64,000 bases of DNA. It comes from Buxus sempervirens. Its lineage: Eukaryota > Streptophyta > Magnoliopsida > Buxales > Buxaceae. The notes under the pieces are model-generated. The model made no database searches and had not been told where the DNA came from. It saw nothing but the letters and a program-made list of their open reading frames with translations. Position 1 is the stretch's first letter. Each line of letters begins with the position of its first letter. A program made the position numbers and the translations under genes. This document shows, in pieces, positions 21,929 through 33,300 of the stretch. The DNA lies in NCBI GenBank assembly GCA_947561395.2, contig OX387187.1, positions 43,507,253 through 43,571,252 of the forward strand, in the 5' to 3' direction.

Positions 21929-22225
21929 AGGTAACTGATAATTTTTTTTAAATAATTCAGATTCAATTGTCAAATTCTTAGTAATTGAAAATTAGTGACA
22001 CTTTTTTAACATAATATAAAACAACTATCATTTTACTGTTAATAAAAATTTTTCCAAGAATACCGTCATTAAAGTTGCAAACCGCAGTGAAAATGTTTTC
22101 AAAGTATTTTGAAGGCATTTTTGGAACTGAATCGGTATTATTTTAGAAAAAGTATCACTAATCCACAATTACTAAGAATTGTACAACTGAATCGGTATTA
22201 TTTTTAAAAAAATAATTATTCCATC
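21929..22225. repeat. Foldback (MITE-like) sequence in the upstream region of paralogue 2
   Basis: The left end (aaataattcagattcaattg, attcttagtaattg) reappears in inverted form at the right (caattactaagaattg, caactgaatcggtatta). Part of it is shared with unit 1 (about 2990-3190), so it predates the duplication. A similar but separate copy lies at 58592-58945. The exact ends are not resolved. Confidence 0.5.
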
Positions 22226-22856
22226 AAATGACAATTAAATTTTTTTGGGGAATCAAAAGTACCCGTACATGCAATGATGCATGGTTTTGAGTGCAGAAGA
22301 TTTTCATCCGTTTTTCAATGAATTCAACTATCGACGAAAAACATCAATAAATCACCTCTGTTGGCAAGATAAGATAGCTGTTCGACAGAGACTCGTTTGA
22401 TGTGCAAGACTGAGTTGAATATGAGTAGACCTAGAACTAGAACAACACGAATTCGTTTTGCCAATTTCCCAAGTAATGGTGGACCATGAATAATCATACC
22501 ATTTGATAAAGTCGTCTTCGATTTTCTTTTGGTCCAAAAAGGTTGGCTTCTTGACCTGTCCAGCACTGCCAAACTTCAATACAAAAATGCCCCTAGTCTG
22601 ATTCACAGAACTGTAGTGAGGTCACCAATGATGCTTTTTAGGTAGAAAACAGTTGAAAAGTCATCCAATAATGGCTGAGAGCGTAATAGAAACCACAACA
22701 TGAGGACAACAATCGACCAAAAAGTCAATCAAGTCCAGGGAACAGAAATTTTTGATCAAAAAGTTCAGTACAGTTGCAATTATATTGGAAGAATCCAGGT
22801 ATGCTTTGAAGTGTTGATGGTCAGGGAATAGGGCAGAGTTGAAAGGAGAGGAGGTG

Positions 22857-25133
22857 ATGGGTGGATTCGGCTGCAACATCAATGGGGGTGTCAACGACTC
22901 GAAATTCAGTGAACCGATGCCATGGATTGGCATATATGTTGCTGCAGCTTCTCTTGCTTGCTTGCTTGCTATGATCCTAGATATCATTCATGGCTTCAGA
23001 TATCGTAAGTTCTGGTTTCCCTGCAGATTCTTCACTTTTAATGCTACTTCCCTGACTCTTCTGGCTGTGGCAATTAAACTCCCTGTGGATCTGAATAATC
23101 CCATGCCTCGCCGCCAGGATCAGCTCACAAAGATTAGCGGCACCGTCTTCATCTGCACCACAATAGGTCACATGATGCCGTCTCTTGGTTCCATGGATAA
23201 TAAAGAAATTGGCATGAACATCATGGCTTTGACTATTCTTGTATTCACCCTCATCGTCAACATCTGCATCCAAATGGGTACTGGCCTGATTTATGTCTTT
23301 CAGATAGAACATGCCATTGCCATGTTTTCCATGGTGGTTCTTCTTCTACTCTCAATATCATCTGCTATAGCACTTCCAAGTACTAAGAAGTTATTAGAAA
23401 AGAAGTTCAATATAAAGCGTGAAGTGGCCACCATGGAGTGCCAAGATGAGGCTGGAAGACCTGTGGTTGAGAAACTGACTGATGATGTGAAGAAATATTG
23501 GATGATGTCTTACACTGGCCACCCTCAGCATGTGATGGGGCGCTCAGTTACCTGCACTGCTTCGGGGGTATTTTGTCTTCTCAGTGCTTTCATCTTAGCA
23601 CTAACCATGTTTCGGTCATATGTAATGGCGAATTCCGTAGAATTCTGCCAGGGCGGCTGTGATTACAAGTGGTCGACAATTTTGGTTCTTATCATCCAAT
23701 GCATTGCAGTAGGGGTGGGTACCATTGCCCCTGCTTGTAGGTGGTTTTATACTATCAGTAGCAGGTGCCTGAAAAGGGGAAACAGAAGCTTCAAAGACGA
23801 GTTTAAAGTGGAGAGCTACTGGACCGAGAAATTGGTTGAGTGGAAAGAATACCCTTTTGCTGTGACTATCCGTAGCAGGCAATGTAGAAAGCATGCCCAA
23901 GGCATGAAAAATCTTTCTGTGGACATACTTATCAGGATACAGATTGTTATCGTGTTGGTTAGCAAATTCTTGAGGCTTGCTTCTGTATTGTTCACAATCT
24001 ATGTGATCTTGTTCTTGCCAAGTTTCTGTTGCTGCTGCTGCAGGGGACTGCATAAAAAGTGCAAATCAAAGGGGCATGTCACAAACAATGAATCAGAGTC
24101 AGAGTCACATCCAAAAGCAAAGCACGTTCTGATCCGTTTTGTTTTGTGTCTGGAAGACGAGAGGCCGTTGGCTGATCAAATTGCAAAGAAGACCTGTGAT
24201 GCAACACATTGTTGGATTCGGAGTGGAAAAATGAAACAACCAAATTACCTTATGGAGATCTTGGAGAAATATACAGCATCACAGGGTTTCAAGGGAGTGT
24301 CAGAATTTGACAGTCAACAAGTTCCTTCGCTATGGTCTGAAGAACCTCCCAATTCTTGGGCTCTGCCTGTGGTTACCCTGACAAGCATTGCCGTTGCACT
24401 TCCCAACATTGACCAGAATGTAAAAGAGGGGTTGCTACGTGGTGTAAGCGAAGGACTCAGGTATGTTAGGCTCATAGAAAAGGATCTAGACACCAGAGGA
24501 AGTTTGATAAGCATCAGAAAGGCCGCAGATATCTTATGGGTAGGTATTGATCTCTACAGAAGGTGGCAAGGTGAGGATCTCCAAAAAATGGCCCTTGAAG
24601 GGAAAAGCCCAAAGGATATAGTTTCAGGACTCGCTGATGCCGGAAAAAAATGCTTCATGGAATTCAAAGACACAAACATGAGTTTATGCATAAGGAATCC
24701 TCTTGAATGGCCCACCAGGATATTAGCAGCCAATTCCATGTACAGGATAGCTCAAACCATTCTGCTAGACTTCGACAGCAGCAACAACCAGAAGGTTGAG
24801 AAATTATTTGAACGACTATATGTAATGATCTCTGATCTATTAAGTGCTTGCCTTACCAACCTACCCAGTGTCATTGCTATGAAATGCTATTGCTGTGCCA
24901 TCGAAGGCAGGGCACAAAGTGTTGAGAATGCAGCGCAGCTTCTTGGTGAAGCTGAAAAGATTGTGAAAGCTCTTGATCAAAAAGCACTTCCTGCTCTGGA
25001 TCCTGACCAAAAGGCATATATTGATGAGTGGCGTTCCATCAGTAAGCAGAGCACTTTATCCTTCAATTCATCTTCATCAAAAAATGACATGTCTAGTTTC
25101 AGTTCAGATGAGCTGCATATCACTATTAAGTAA
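22857..25133 (+). CDS. Plant multi-pass membrane protein, paralogue 2 (758 aa, single exon)
   Basis: Same family and architecture as the gene at 15789, with eight or so hydrophobic segments, the CCCCC cluster after the last one, and a helical hydrophilic C-terminal half. The ATG at 22857 is used because the upstream frame has only a TTG (22839) and then a stop. Most differences are conservative, suggesting both copies are under constraint or the duplication is recent. It carries 21 extra bases in the C-terminal part (CYCCAIEGRAQ versus CRAQ). Its upstream region lacks the Copia and foldback insertions of paralogue 1, though a solo LTR lies about 1.2 kb upstream. Function unknown. Confidence 0.85.
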   Translation: MGGFGCNINGGVNDSKFSEPMPWIGIYVAAASLACLLAMILDIIHGFRYRKFWFPCRFFTFNATSLTLLAVAIKLPVDLNNPMPRRQDQLTKISGTVFICTTIGHMMPSLGSMDNKEIGMNIMALTILVFTLIVNICIQMGTGLIYVFQIEHAIAMFSMVVLLLLSISSAIALPSTKKLLEKKFNIKREVATMECQDEAGRPVVEKLTDDVKKYWMMSYTGHPQHVMGRSVTCTASGVFCLLSAFILALTMFRSYVMANSVEFCQGGCDYKWSTILVLIIQCIAVGVGTIAPACRWFYTISSRCLKRGNRSFKDEFKVESYWTEKLVEWKEYPFAVTIRSRQCRKHAQGMKNLSVDILIRIQIVIVLVSKFLRLASVLFTIYVILFLPSFCCCCCRGLHKKCKSKGHVTNNESESESHPKAKHVLIRFVLCLEDERPLADQIAKKTCDATHCWIRSGKMKQPNYLMEILEKYTASQGFKGVSEFDSQQVPSLWSEEPPNSWALPVVTLTSIAVALPNIDQNVKEGLLRGVSEGLRYVRLIEKDLDTRGSLISIRKAADILWVGIDLYRRWQGEDLQKMALEGKSPKDIVSGLADAGKKCFMEFKDTNMSLCIRNPLEWPTRILAANSMYRIAQTILLDFDSSNNQKVEKLFERLYVMISDLLSACLTNLPSVIAMKCYCCAIEGRAQSVENAAQLLGEAEKIVKALDQKALPALDPDQKAYIDEWRSISKQSTLSFNSSSSKNDMSSFSSDELHITIK

Positions 25134-25702
25134 AAAAATGAAGACAGTTGTTGTAAACAGTATATATTTCAGAGGTGCTATATTCAGCCATTGGAGATAG
25201 TACAAATCTTGTGGAAAACCTGTCAGCGTCTACTAGATGTGAAGTCTATGAAGAGAAGAGTCATGGAGATGAAGTAGAAAGAGTGAAAAAACATTCGACA
25301 GATTCTGTAAAAATTGCAAGTTTCAATTACTGTCCAAGTTTGTTCAACTATGGAGTTGAAATTGGTGAGGGGATATGGTACCTACATATATGTTAAACTA
25401 AATTTTTGCACAATGTCTTTACGACGCATTGAACCAGCCATATTCTTTACACACCAAGCCAATATCATGTATCCATAAGACCATTAAGATATCATAGATT
25501 GTTACTGATCTCTGTTCCCATAATTAATTCTTGCTGAATCCAGTCTGTACACTACAGCACTACCTTTCCGATTCACCCATATCCTATACAAGAAACTCAA
25601 CTGTAGGAATGAGTTTTTTACATGATATAGATGATAGAAAGACCAGTATAGACAATGCACAAGGAAAATTAAGGAGCCTAACATATAATTCATTGTTAAG
25701 AA

Positions 25703-26534
25703 CATAGTTATTAAAGGCGGTCGCCTAGGCGCCTAGGCGACTAGGCGTTCCAACAAGGTCCAGGCGTAGTGTCACCTAGGCAACCTGTGCCTAGGCTACC
25801 TAGGCGATAGCCTGGGCGAGAAGGCAACCGCCTGTTCGCCTGGGCGAGCGAACATGAAGATAAAAAAAAAATGTTTTCCTCAACGCATGTCTTCGTCAAG
25901 CTTCATCAACACGCAAGAGACAAGCTTCGTCGAGCTTCTCCTCCATTGTCTGCGTCAAGCTTCATCAACGCAAGCCGCAAGCAAGGTATGTCTTCCGACA
26001 ACTTCTCCTCTTCTTCTTCGTCAAGCTTCGTCAGTGTCGTTTTTTTTTCTCTTCTTCTTCTCCAACGAAACTTTCTCGCTCTCTCTTTCTCCTCTGTTTC
26101 TCGCTCTCTCTTTCTCCTCTGTCTCTCTTCTCCTCTCCTTTGTCTCTCTGTTTCTCTGTCGCTCTCTCTTTCTCTTCTTCTTCTCTAGTCGCTCACTCTG
26201 TTTTCTCTTCTTCGTCAAGCTTCGCTCCAATCGCTTAGTTCTTCTCCAACGAACTGAGCGGCTAGACCGACTCTCCTCTCTCGCTCTTTCTCTGTCCTAG
26301 CAAATTTGAGTGGTTACGTTAGAACAAGGAAACAGGGCCTGTATTTTTATTAGTTTTTATTGTTCTTTTTTAAAATGTACAATATTTAAGTCTTTTTTAT
26401 ACTTCCATCTACAATTGATGATGAACATATTTTGATTATTTTAAATTGAAAAAATTGTCGCTCTCGCCTAGGCAGTCGCCTAGGCTACAGGCAGGTCTAT
26501 CGCCTAGCATCGCCTAGGCGTTTTCACAACTATG
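25703..26534. mobile_element. Non-autonomous hAT element (832 bp) with 8-bp target duplication
   Basis: The ends are catagttattaaaggcg and cgttttcacaactatg, imperfect inverted repeats. The 8 bases gttaagaa flank it exactly (25695-25702 and 26535-26542). Both paralogous positions (near 906 and 18550) have a single uninterrupted gttaagaa followed by gtagg, so they are true empty sites. Next to the ends are many copies of the palindrome cgcctaggcg. The interior is CT-rich (an open frame around 25854-26300 is low-complexity) and encodes no transposase. Confidence 0.93.
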
Positions 26535-26707
26535 GTTAAGAAGTAGGTGTGTTAGTTTCCTTGAAATAATAAATCGGGTGAGTTATACAAATCACACTTT
26601 CGGTTTGGTTTGGCACAATTATAGATATCTCCATTCATGTTGTCAAGATAATATTCACCTCCCTTGGATTTTGTTGTTGTAACATTACACCATTCTTTCA
26701 AGTTATC

Positions 26708-29493
26708 ACTAAAGGTTTCAACTGGATTTCTAAAATTTTCACTAACTGAGACTTTTAAGTTTATAAATTTAATTATATAAATTCATGACTTTTTTGTCAT
26801 GTAAAAAAATTTTAAACATCTAATTTTATGGAAAAAAAAAGGCGTGTAAAAATGGTAGTAAGAATTCAACTTATATAATGGTAGAGTAAGAAAATGAGTA
26901 AGTTTTCAGCATATTCACTCACCAACACTAATTTTCACTTGGTAGAGGGGAAGTAAATGTTACAATAAAAAAAAAATTTCAAAGGGCATCAATGTTATTT
27001 CAAAAATGTGAGGGGTATCAATTAAAATTTTATCAAACCTCAAGGGAGGCTTGTGAAATTTGCCCTAATAAACATGACCAGTCTTAAGAAACTAAGTTGC
27101 GTCCAATGAAGATTGCAAGATTTTAGAGGAATGGATTGTATGGATATTTACAGCATATTAGGTCAAACCCTCGGAGATTTAAAACAAGCAACGGACTCAC
27201 ATCTGCAAAGTCAATTCTGAAAAAAAATATTATAAAGAACAATACCATAGAAATTCAAGAAAGCTCTTATAGTTTCAGAATCTTCAAATATAAGACTCTT
27301 CCGCATTCTCTTCTGCCAAAGATGAACATAAAACCAATGAGAAGCTTAAAGGTAAGAATAGCATGCCAGAGACCTGGATCTGATTCCTGGCTCAAACCAA
27401 GGAGCAGCTTAGATGAAACCATATGCCTGTTATATATGCCCACCACCAACTGCCAAAAGAAAAAGGTGAACAGTTAAACATGGGAATATACATGAGAAGG
27501 ATTTATTAAAAATGAATGTTCAAATGTAAATATTGTGAAATTCATAAAAGTCAACAAAACCTTGAAATGGAAGTAAACATGGCGAGGATCATCTATGATG
27601 CTGACTTGATACCCATTTAATTTGAAGCTATGGCATAACAGTCCTGATTTAGACACCGGAAAGGAAAAGAAAGACAAGGTAGAACTGGACCAAATTTAAG
27701 AAATGTAAGAAACAGTGATCAAAATCACAAGGATGCACGAATATGTAAAAGATTTAAAACAAGGACCCAATTAACAATATAACAACATCCAAAATGAAAA
27801 GAATTATCACTATTTTAATTAATATTTCTGTTGCCATTAGTAATACTATCACTATTATTGTTTTAACACCTGAAATGAGAAGTATTATAATTATTATCAT
27901 TACCGTAAATGAAATATTTGCACATATCATATAAAGTAGAAATCACAGGCTAAAGCCAACATTACGGCTATTGGTGTAGTCCTCAATTAACGGGAAGCAC
28001 ACAGGGAGATAGGCTGCCAACTAAACCCCAAGCGGTCACCCAAAACACTGCCAAGATCGTCACACCTCCTATCTTAAGAAAAAGACACCAAATGAGATCC
28101 AAGAGTGCATAAACAGATCATTTCGGTGATAATGGATTTACAACTTTAGCCCTGTTCTTCAAAGATACACCTGTTCTATGGTCCAACATAGTGCCAATGA
28201 AGATGAAATCCAGAGAATCATGCTTCTTATCCAACCTCCTTCCAGCCCCAACTAATTGTTCCGTGACATTCCAGGGCAAAACTTAATACTCATATGTAAG
28301 ACACAAAAAATTACTTAATTCAGCTGAACTTACTTCAGCTGAGCCACAAGCCAAGAGACCATATTCTAAGAATCTAAACAAATAATAGTGAAGGAATCAA
28401 ACCAATGCTACTCCATGTTCTCATCACAACTTCAGCTTTCAAACATGTTATTTGTCCCAAATAGCAGCAGCCCTTGGCAATACACTTCAACTTCCAGCCA
28501 TTTCCAGTGAAGTTCTAGAGCAAAATCAATAAAGCATTTACTACGTCTGATCGACCTAAAAACAAATGTCTGATCCATTGTGCAAATGACAACGTGAAAT
28601 GAATGTATGCAATTTGAAGAAGTGGAAAAATGACATGCCAAATTCATACAAATAGGGAGTTGAACGGGAAAGTTCCATCTGATATTGACAATATTGAACC
28701 ATGGCAAACTGTCCCCAAAAAAAGGATTCCTCACTCAATGGCAGTTTTTCTTAAGGTATAAAGTTTCCTCAAAGATACAAGCAGTCATTTTTCATCTCTG
28801 TCCTTTCTCACTTTAATCTTTTACAGCTTCCTCTAATAGTTCTCATCCGTGCGCATCCACAAGGGAAATTGCAAACATTGCTGAAATGCCTTGCCAGAAC
28901 TGTTGTTGCCCATCATCTGGGGCATCAAACAGGGGTTAAACAACATTTGATTATATGCTCTCAGCTGAAGGACATCATGGAGTGCAGACTTAGCATATAT
29001 TCTTCCTCCATATGGAATGTCCAATTTTGGAGATAGCATATTTCCTTTTTCCTCTCATCGAATGGGAGATGGCGGACTTCTATAAATTCCGTAGGGAAAT
29101 TGGGAATTTCAGATTGGACCATAATATTTTCCTGAATGGTGTTAGCTTGGGCAGATAACTGAGACATCTATCAGTGACAACTAAGTAAAAATAACAAATA
29201 ATTAAGACAAAGAACCCCCTTTATAATTGTTTAGCGTTCCTTCAGTTTTTTTTTTTTTTTCTTTTCTGCTGTCTCGAATGGGAACTAAACTCAGAGTCCA
29301 TTCTCTCATTACAACAATAACGACAACAACGACATGGAATGATGGAATCAAATTAGAGCCCAATCTCTGTCACTGCCAGCATTACGAATCACGACCTTTT
29401 TTATTCTCTACGAAATACGAGCCCCCCAACCCTGCATTTCCCTAGAAAACAAGAAAAATAGAAGAACCTTTTCTTAATGCCGTCGCTCTGCAG
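26708..29493. other. Intergenic region, no gene supported
   Basis: This is AT-rich with short ORFs only. The first ~350 bp contain phrases such as caagggaggcttgtgaaatttgcc that resemble ends of Mutator-type MITEs, but no paired end was found. On the minus strand, 28833-29167 has two overlapping short frames (68 codons each) that I could not relate to any family; they could be a decayed exon or chance. Confidence 0.4.
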
Positions 29494-29667
29494 CTAATCA
29501 TCCTCTTCTCTCTTCTTTGGTTTCCGGTAAGACTCCTCGACGTGCTTTGCCATAGACAGTCCCGTGTTCGCAAGGTTCTTTATGTTCGGAACGTTATAGT
29601 TCTGAGCAATGTAAATACCGCAAAAGGCGCCCACCATTAATGAGAAGCTGCTCCTGATTATTCCCAT
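29494..29667 (-). CDS. DUF4535-family mini-protein (57 aa)
   Basis: Read on the minus strand from ATG at 29667 to TAG at 29494. The protein begins [20 protein letters not shown], continues with AQNYNVPNIKNLANTG, and ends in a basic/acidic tail KPKKREEDD. This is the complete length and pattern of the small plant DUF4535 family: a short hydrophobic N-terminal segment (about residues 8-21) then a soluble amphipathic part. The role is not established; the single hydrophobic segment suggests an organelle or endomembrane location, which is inference. It is single-exon, too short for many gene finders. The 5' UTR and promoter would lie at 29668-29980, close to a MITE at 29995. Confidence 0.85.
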   Translation of the reverse strand: MGIIRSSFSLMVGAFCGIYIAQNYNVPNIKNLANTGLSMAKHVEESYRKPKKREEDD

Positions 29668-29994
29668 TGTTGCAACTGCTCCTCAACGATTTGATGATCG
29701 ACGACGCAAATCGTGTGCAGCAGTATTTTGAATTTCGTGTAGGGTTTTGATCAGGATTGGATATGTTTTTTTAGGTTTTCAGGATGGGGTAGCAGACCCA
29801 AGAGCAACAGATGTTTCGGATGCGAGTTTTGATGGAAGGGCGGGACGTTAGCGTATTTATAATAAAGGTCTTGAGTTGACTTCCAGTGAATCAGTTCTCT
29901 TCGTCCCCGAGATTTCTTGGAGACGAAGTATTTTAAATTTAAACTCATAAAACTCCTAGCCCCTCCTCCAAGTCTCAATGCTTCCTTTATTTTT

Positions 29995-30378
29995 GGGATA
30001 GCTACAATTTGCAACCTTGAGGTTTCAAGTAATCTCACTTATCCCTTAAGGTTTTTAAAATACCAGTTTAACACCTTGAGGTTTGTTGTTTTTAACAATT
30101 TCTCCCTTATAGGGGTTTGACCAATGAAGTGACAAGAGAAAACGTGTATTGACAATTTTATCCCTTTTAAATATTAAGCCTAGCATTTGATAGATTAAAA
30201 TAAAAAGGGCAAAGTTGTCAATATACGTTGTTTTTTCTTTCTGACTCATTGGTCAAACCCTTAGAGAGGGAATCTATTATACAAAACAAACTTCAAGAGG
30301 ATAAATTAGTATTTTTAAAAACTCAAAGGAGAAATTGGGATTGCCTAAAACCTCAATGAGGTAAATTGTAATTATCCC
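29995..30378. mobile_element. Mutator-type foldback MITE (384 bp) with 9-bp target duplication
   Basis: The ends gggatagctacaattt and (reverse complement of the right end) gggataattacaattt are inverted repeats; similarity continues inward for more than 100 bp per arm (gaggttt, gtttgaccaatga). Exactly 9 bases, tttattttt, flank both sides (29986-29994 and 30379-30387). It has no coding. It lies about 330 bp upstream of the DUF4535 start. Confidence 0.88.
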
Positions 30379-30387
30379 TTTATTTTT

Positions 30388-31010
30388 AAGACTAAGTTGT
30401 TTTTCCAAACACATTTTCTTTGGTCCCAAAATTAGTGATACCGTGATACCACTAGATGGGATTAGAGGTATGAGCCCACTACTTGCATCTATCCGTCATG
30501 CTAGTACCAAGGAGTGAGAGACTCATCTAGTGCGTTCCATGGTACCATCCATGAAACGGATGATTGTATGCCTTGTTTCAATAGGAGGACCCACTGTTCA
30601 AACAAATTCCCAATCGGTGGTATCACCGCACCACCGTCTTTTAGCACTAGAAGAAATGCATTCTACCAAGGAATAGTACAAGAGGAATGGGTCTCTATTT
30701 TTATGTGCAAATACTCTTTGAACCGGACCTGAAAACAAATTCAATTAAGTTTTAGGATATGCCCGGATGTATATATGAGGGATTAGAATTTGAATATATT
30801 TAAATCCTTATCCTAATCCGATTAATATTCGAAGTCCATAATAAATATAGAATCTAATTAAATTGGTTTATTTTTTCCAACCCATTGATGACCCCACCCG
30901 GAACTGAAAATTATAGGAAAATTAAATTCTTTAGTTTCACTATTATAACAATTATATGCCTAATCCGTTTTATATATAAAGGAGCGTTTGAAAAAAAATT
31001 TGAAGGACAT
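30388..31010. other. Intergenic, nothing recognised
   Basis: I see no gene, RNA gene or clear repeat here, only short chance ORFs. Confidence 0.5.
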
Positions 31011-31013
31011 GTA

Positions 31014-31897
31014 GGTTGCGTTTGGTAACGCTTTTTGGAAGTACTTTTTTGCTTTTGAAAGCAAAAAATTACTTTTAAAAGCAAAAGTACCGTTTGGTAA
31101 CGCACACGAGAAGCAATTTTATTGCTTTTCATTGGAAGCAACAAAACGTTGCTTCTCAATTTTTTTTCAAAATTGCTTTCAAAACCCTTCCATATCCTAT
31201 TGTTTTATTCCTATATTAAAGATGATGCCTCCATACTCACTTAAAAAGCAACAACATATTGTTATTGCTAGAGTCGGCAAAATGCCGCCCGCCCCGACGG
31301 GTCAACCCGATTATAAAAGGATTGGGTTGACTCGTTTATTAATTGGGTTGGGGTTTCTCCAACCTGCAAGTAATTGGGTCAACCCGATTATGACCCGCCA
31401 ACCCGATGGATAACCCGATTTAAAAAAAAAAAAAAAAAGGATGACAAAAGTATCATGTTTCGACCCGATTAACCCCAAAACCCGACCCGAACCCAGTACA
31501 TCCTGATCCAATTAACCCCCCAATCCTATTTTAATAATATTTTTTGAAAAATAAAAAAAAATAATAATAATAAACGGGTTGGCGGGTTGAACCCGTTTAT
31601 TGGCGGGTGGGGGGTTTTCCAACCCGCCTTAATTTAGTCCAACCTGATTAACCCCAACCAGATTATGACCCGACCCAAACCCGATTGTGTACAATACTTT
31701 TATGGAAGCAAAAAGCAATTCCTATGTTACTGCAATTACCAAACATGCTTTTTTGCTTCTTAGAAGCAAAACAAAAGTTTACCAAACGCATTTGCTTTTG
31801 TTTTGCTTCAAGAAAAGATCTTTCAAAAAGCATAAAATTACTTTTTTACTTTCTTGCTTTTAGAAGCAAAAAAACAAAAGCGTTACCAAACGCAACC
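31014..31897. mobile_element. TIR transposon, PIF/Harbinger-like (884 bp), with a nested GC-rich repeat
   Basis: The ends are ggttgcgtttggtaacgc and its exact inverse gcgttaccaaacgcaacc, flanked by a 3-bp duplication gta (31011-31013, 31898-31900). Subterminal DNA is rich in inverted copies of gcttttgaaagcaaaa-type motifs. A distinct block at about 31275-31690, rich in gggttgacccg / aacccgatt repeats, looks like a second element inserted inside. No transposase. The 3-bp duplication suits PIF/Harbinger, but gta is not the canonical TTA, so the superfamily is tentative. Confidence 0.72.
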
Positions 31898-31900
31898 GTA

Positions 31901-33300
31901 GTCTTTGTGTTAAAAAGAAGGGCAATGGGACGGGTCACTATGATTATGTGGTTGGTGATATAATTTTTCTTTTTCTAACCGTATATGTAATATATTCTTG
32001 TGCACGACTCACACCGACAAAGAGTGGTTCGGCTAAATGTATAATATTTCTACATAAATGAGCCCACTAGTACGCGTATAATATATTTTGTCAAAAAACA
32101 AGCAAACTTTATGAAAATATTTTACGCCACAGGAAATTTGTCTTTAGCCTAAAAATTCGCATGTGACTTCGGTCTACACAAAAGTCCACGAACTGAAGAA
32201 AGGTTCCTCCAAATAAGTTCTCTTTATATAAGTTATGTCTCGCATAATAGTTTTTTTCTTGAGTCATATTTGGTTAGGTAGAAAACAGTGAAATATAAGA
32301 AAGAATTTATTTGAGTACTATGTTATTTGAGTACTATGTCGAAAAAATAATGCAAAATGGTGCGTCATTTTAGTTCAATTAGTGTGCCATAGGTGCATAT
32401 GAGTGCATGTGTGGTGTTTGCAAATAACCGTTACAATAATGCTTTGCACATAAAATCAACACAATTGTGGTGATTTATAAGATAATTAATTTTTGAAAAT
32501 TTTATACTTGCACCTTTTCAAATTTAAAATATGACTCTGTACATTTGAAAAAGGAAGATACCTACCTCTATATTTGAACAAATGTGCAGTTACCTCTCTT
32601 GTTATTAAATTAGCAGGGTGTGCGTCTGAAGGGATGTAGTGGGAACAATTACCTAAATGAAAGGAATTGAGATATTATGACAATTACACCCTTTTTATTA
32701 ATGAATTTTAATAATGCGAGGAAGGGTTTTTTTGGGAAGCTGCACATTACTTTTGGCACACTTCCCAAGGGGTCTTCTCACGTTATATATAATATGGATT
32801 TAGCCAAATAACCTTAAATTAGTGAGGGAAACTACCTAAATCATAAGTCCGAGTTTAAGCCTTTTAACAATTACAAGGTTCGGAAAGAGTTATTTTGATT
32901 ATTTCTCTTGTTGGCTTAATATAAGTTTTGGTCAAATTTTAATGACAAGGAAGATAAATATATCAAATTGTAGGATAGACTTTGCATCATTTTTTAGATG
33001 CAAGGGGCTTAACTACATTTCTAATAAATGTAAGGGGTGTGAGTGTAAATTTTTATTTCTTCTTCTTTTATATTTTTGGTAGACTCCCTTTTTTTTTTAT
33101 TAAATATTAAATATACATTATTACCCACGTAAAACTCTGCGCTGGCACGGTAGAGGTTTCTCAGTCATTTCCATTTAAAACCTTACAAAGTGGGGCCAGG
33201 GATCGTTTATTTAGAACCGTTTGATTGTGTCACCTTAAAAAAATCGGAGATCTAGGACGGGCCCACCAAAGAAACGCAGTAACAACGGAGCGAAATATCG
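31901..33300. other. Intergenic region upstream of the E3 ligase gene
   Basis: No gene recognised. 32490-33060 contains weakly inverted stretches (aaggaagata...acctct / gacaaggaagata) that may be an old MITE. The 33150-33300 part is likely core promoter of the downstream gene, but no unambiguous TATA box was chosen. Confidence 0.4.

Larger units (their letters stand above)
18723..26707. repeat. Tandem segmental duplication, unit 2 (contains membrane-protein gene 2)
   Basis: It matches unit 1 in the same order: a gene-free part (18723-20375), upstream region (21685-22856), gene and downstream flank up to 26707. It has its own insertions, a solo LTR (20376-21684) and a hAT element (25703-26534). 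Without those, the distance between the two gene starts would be about 5.8 kb. Homology stops after caagttatc at 26707. Confidence 0.85.

Noticed and set aside
25854..26300. 148-codon Ser/Phe-rich ORF inside the hAT element
   Set aside because: Translation of CT-rich low-complexity sequence; several frames are open together and none has a domain.
28833..29167. Pair of overlapping 68-codon minus-strand ORFs as an extra exon of the DUF4535 gene
   Set aside because: DUF4535 proteins are complete at 57 aa with a stop at 29494; no family match for these frames was found.
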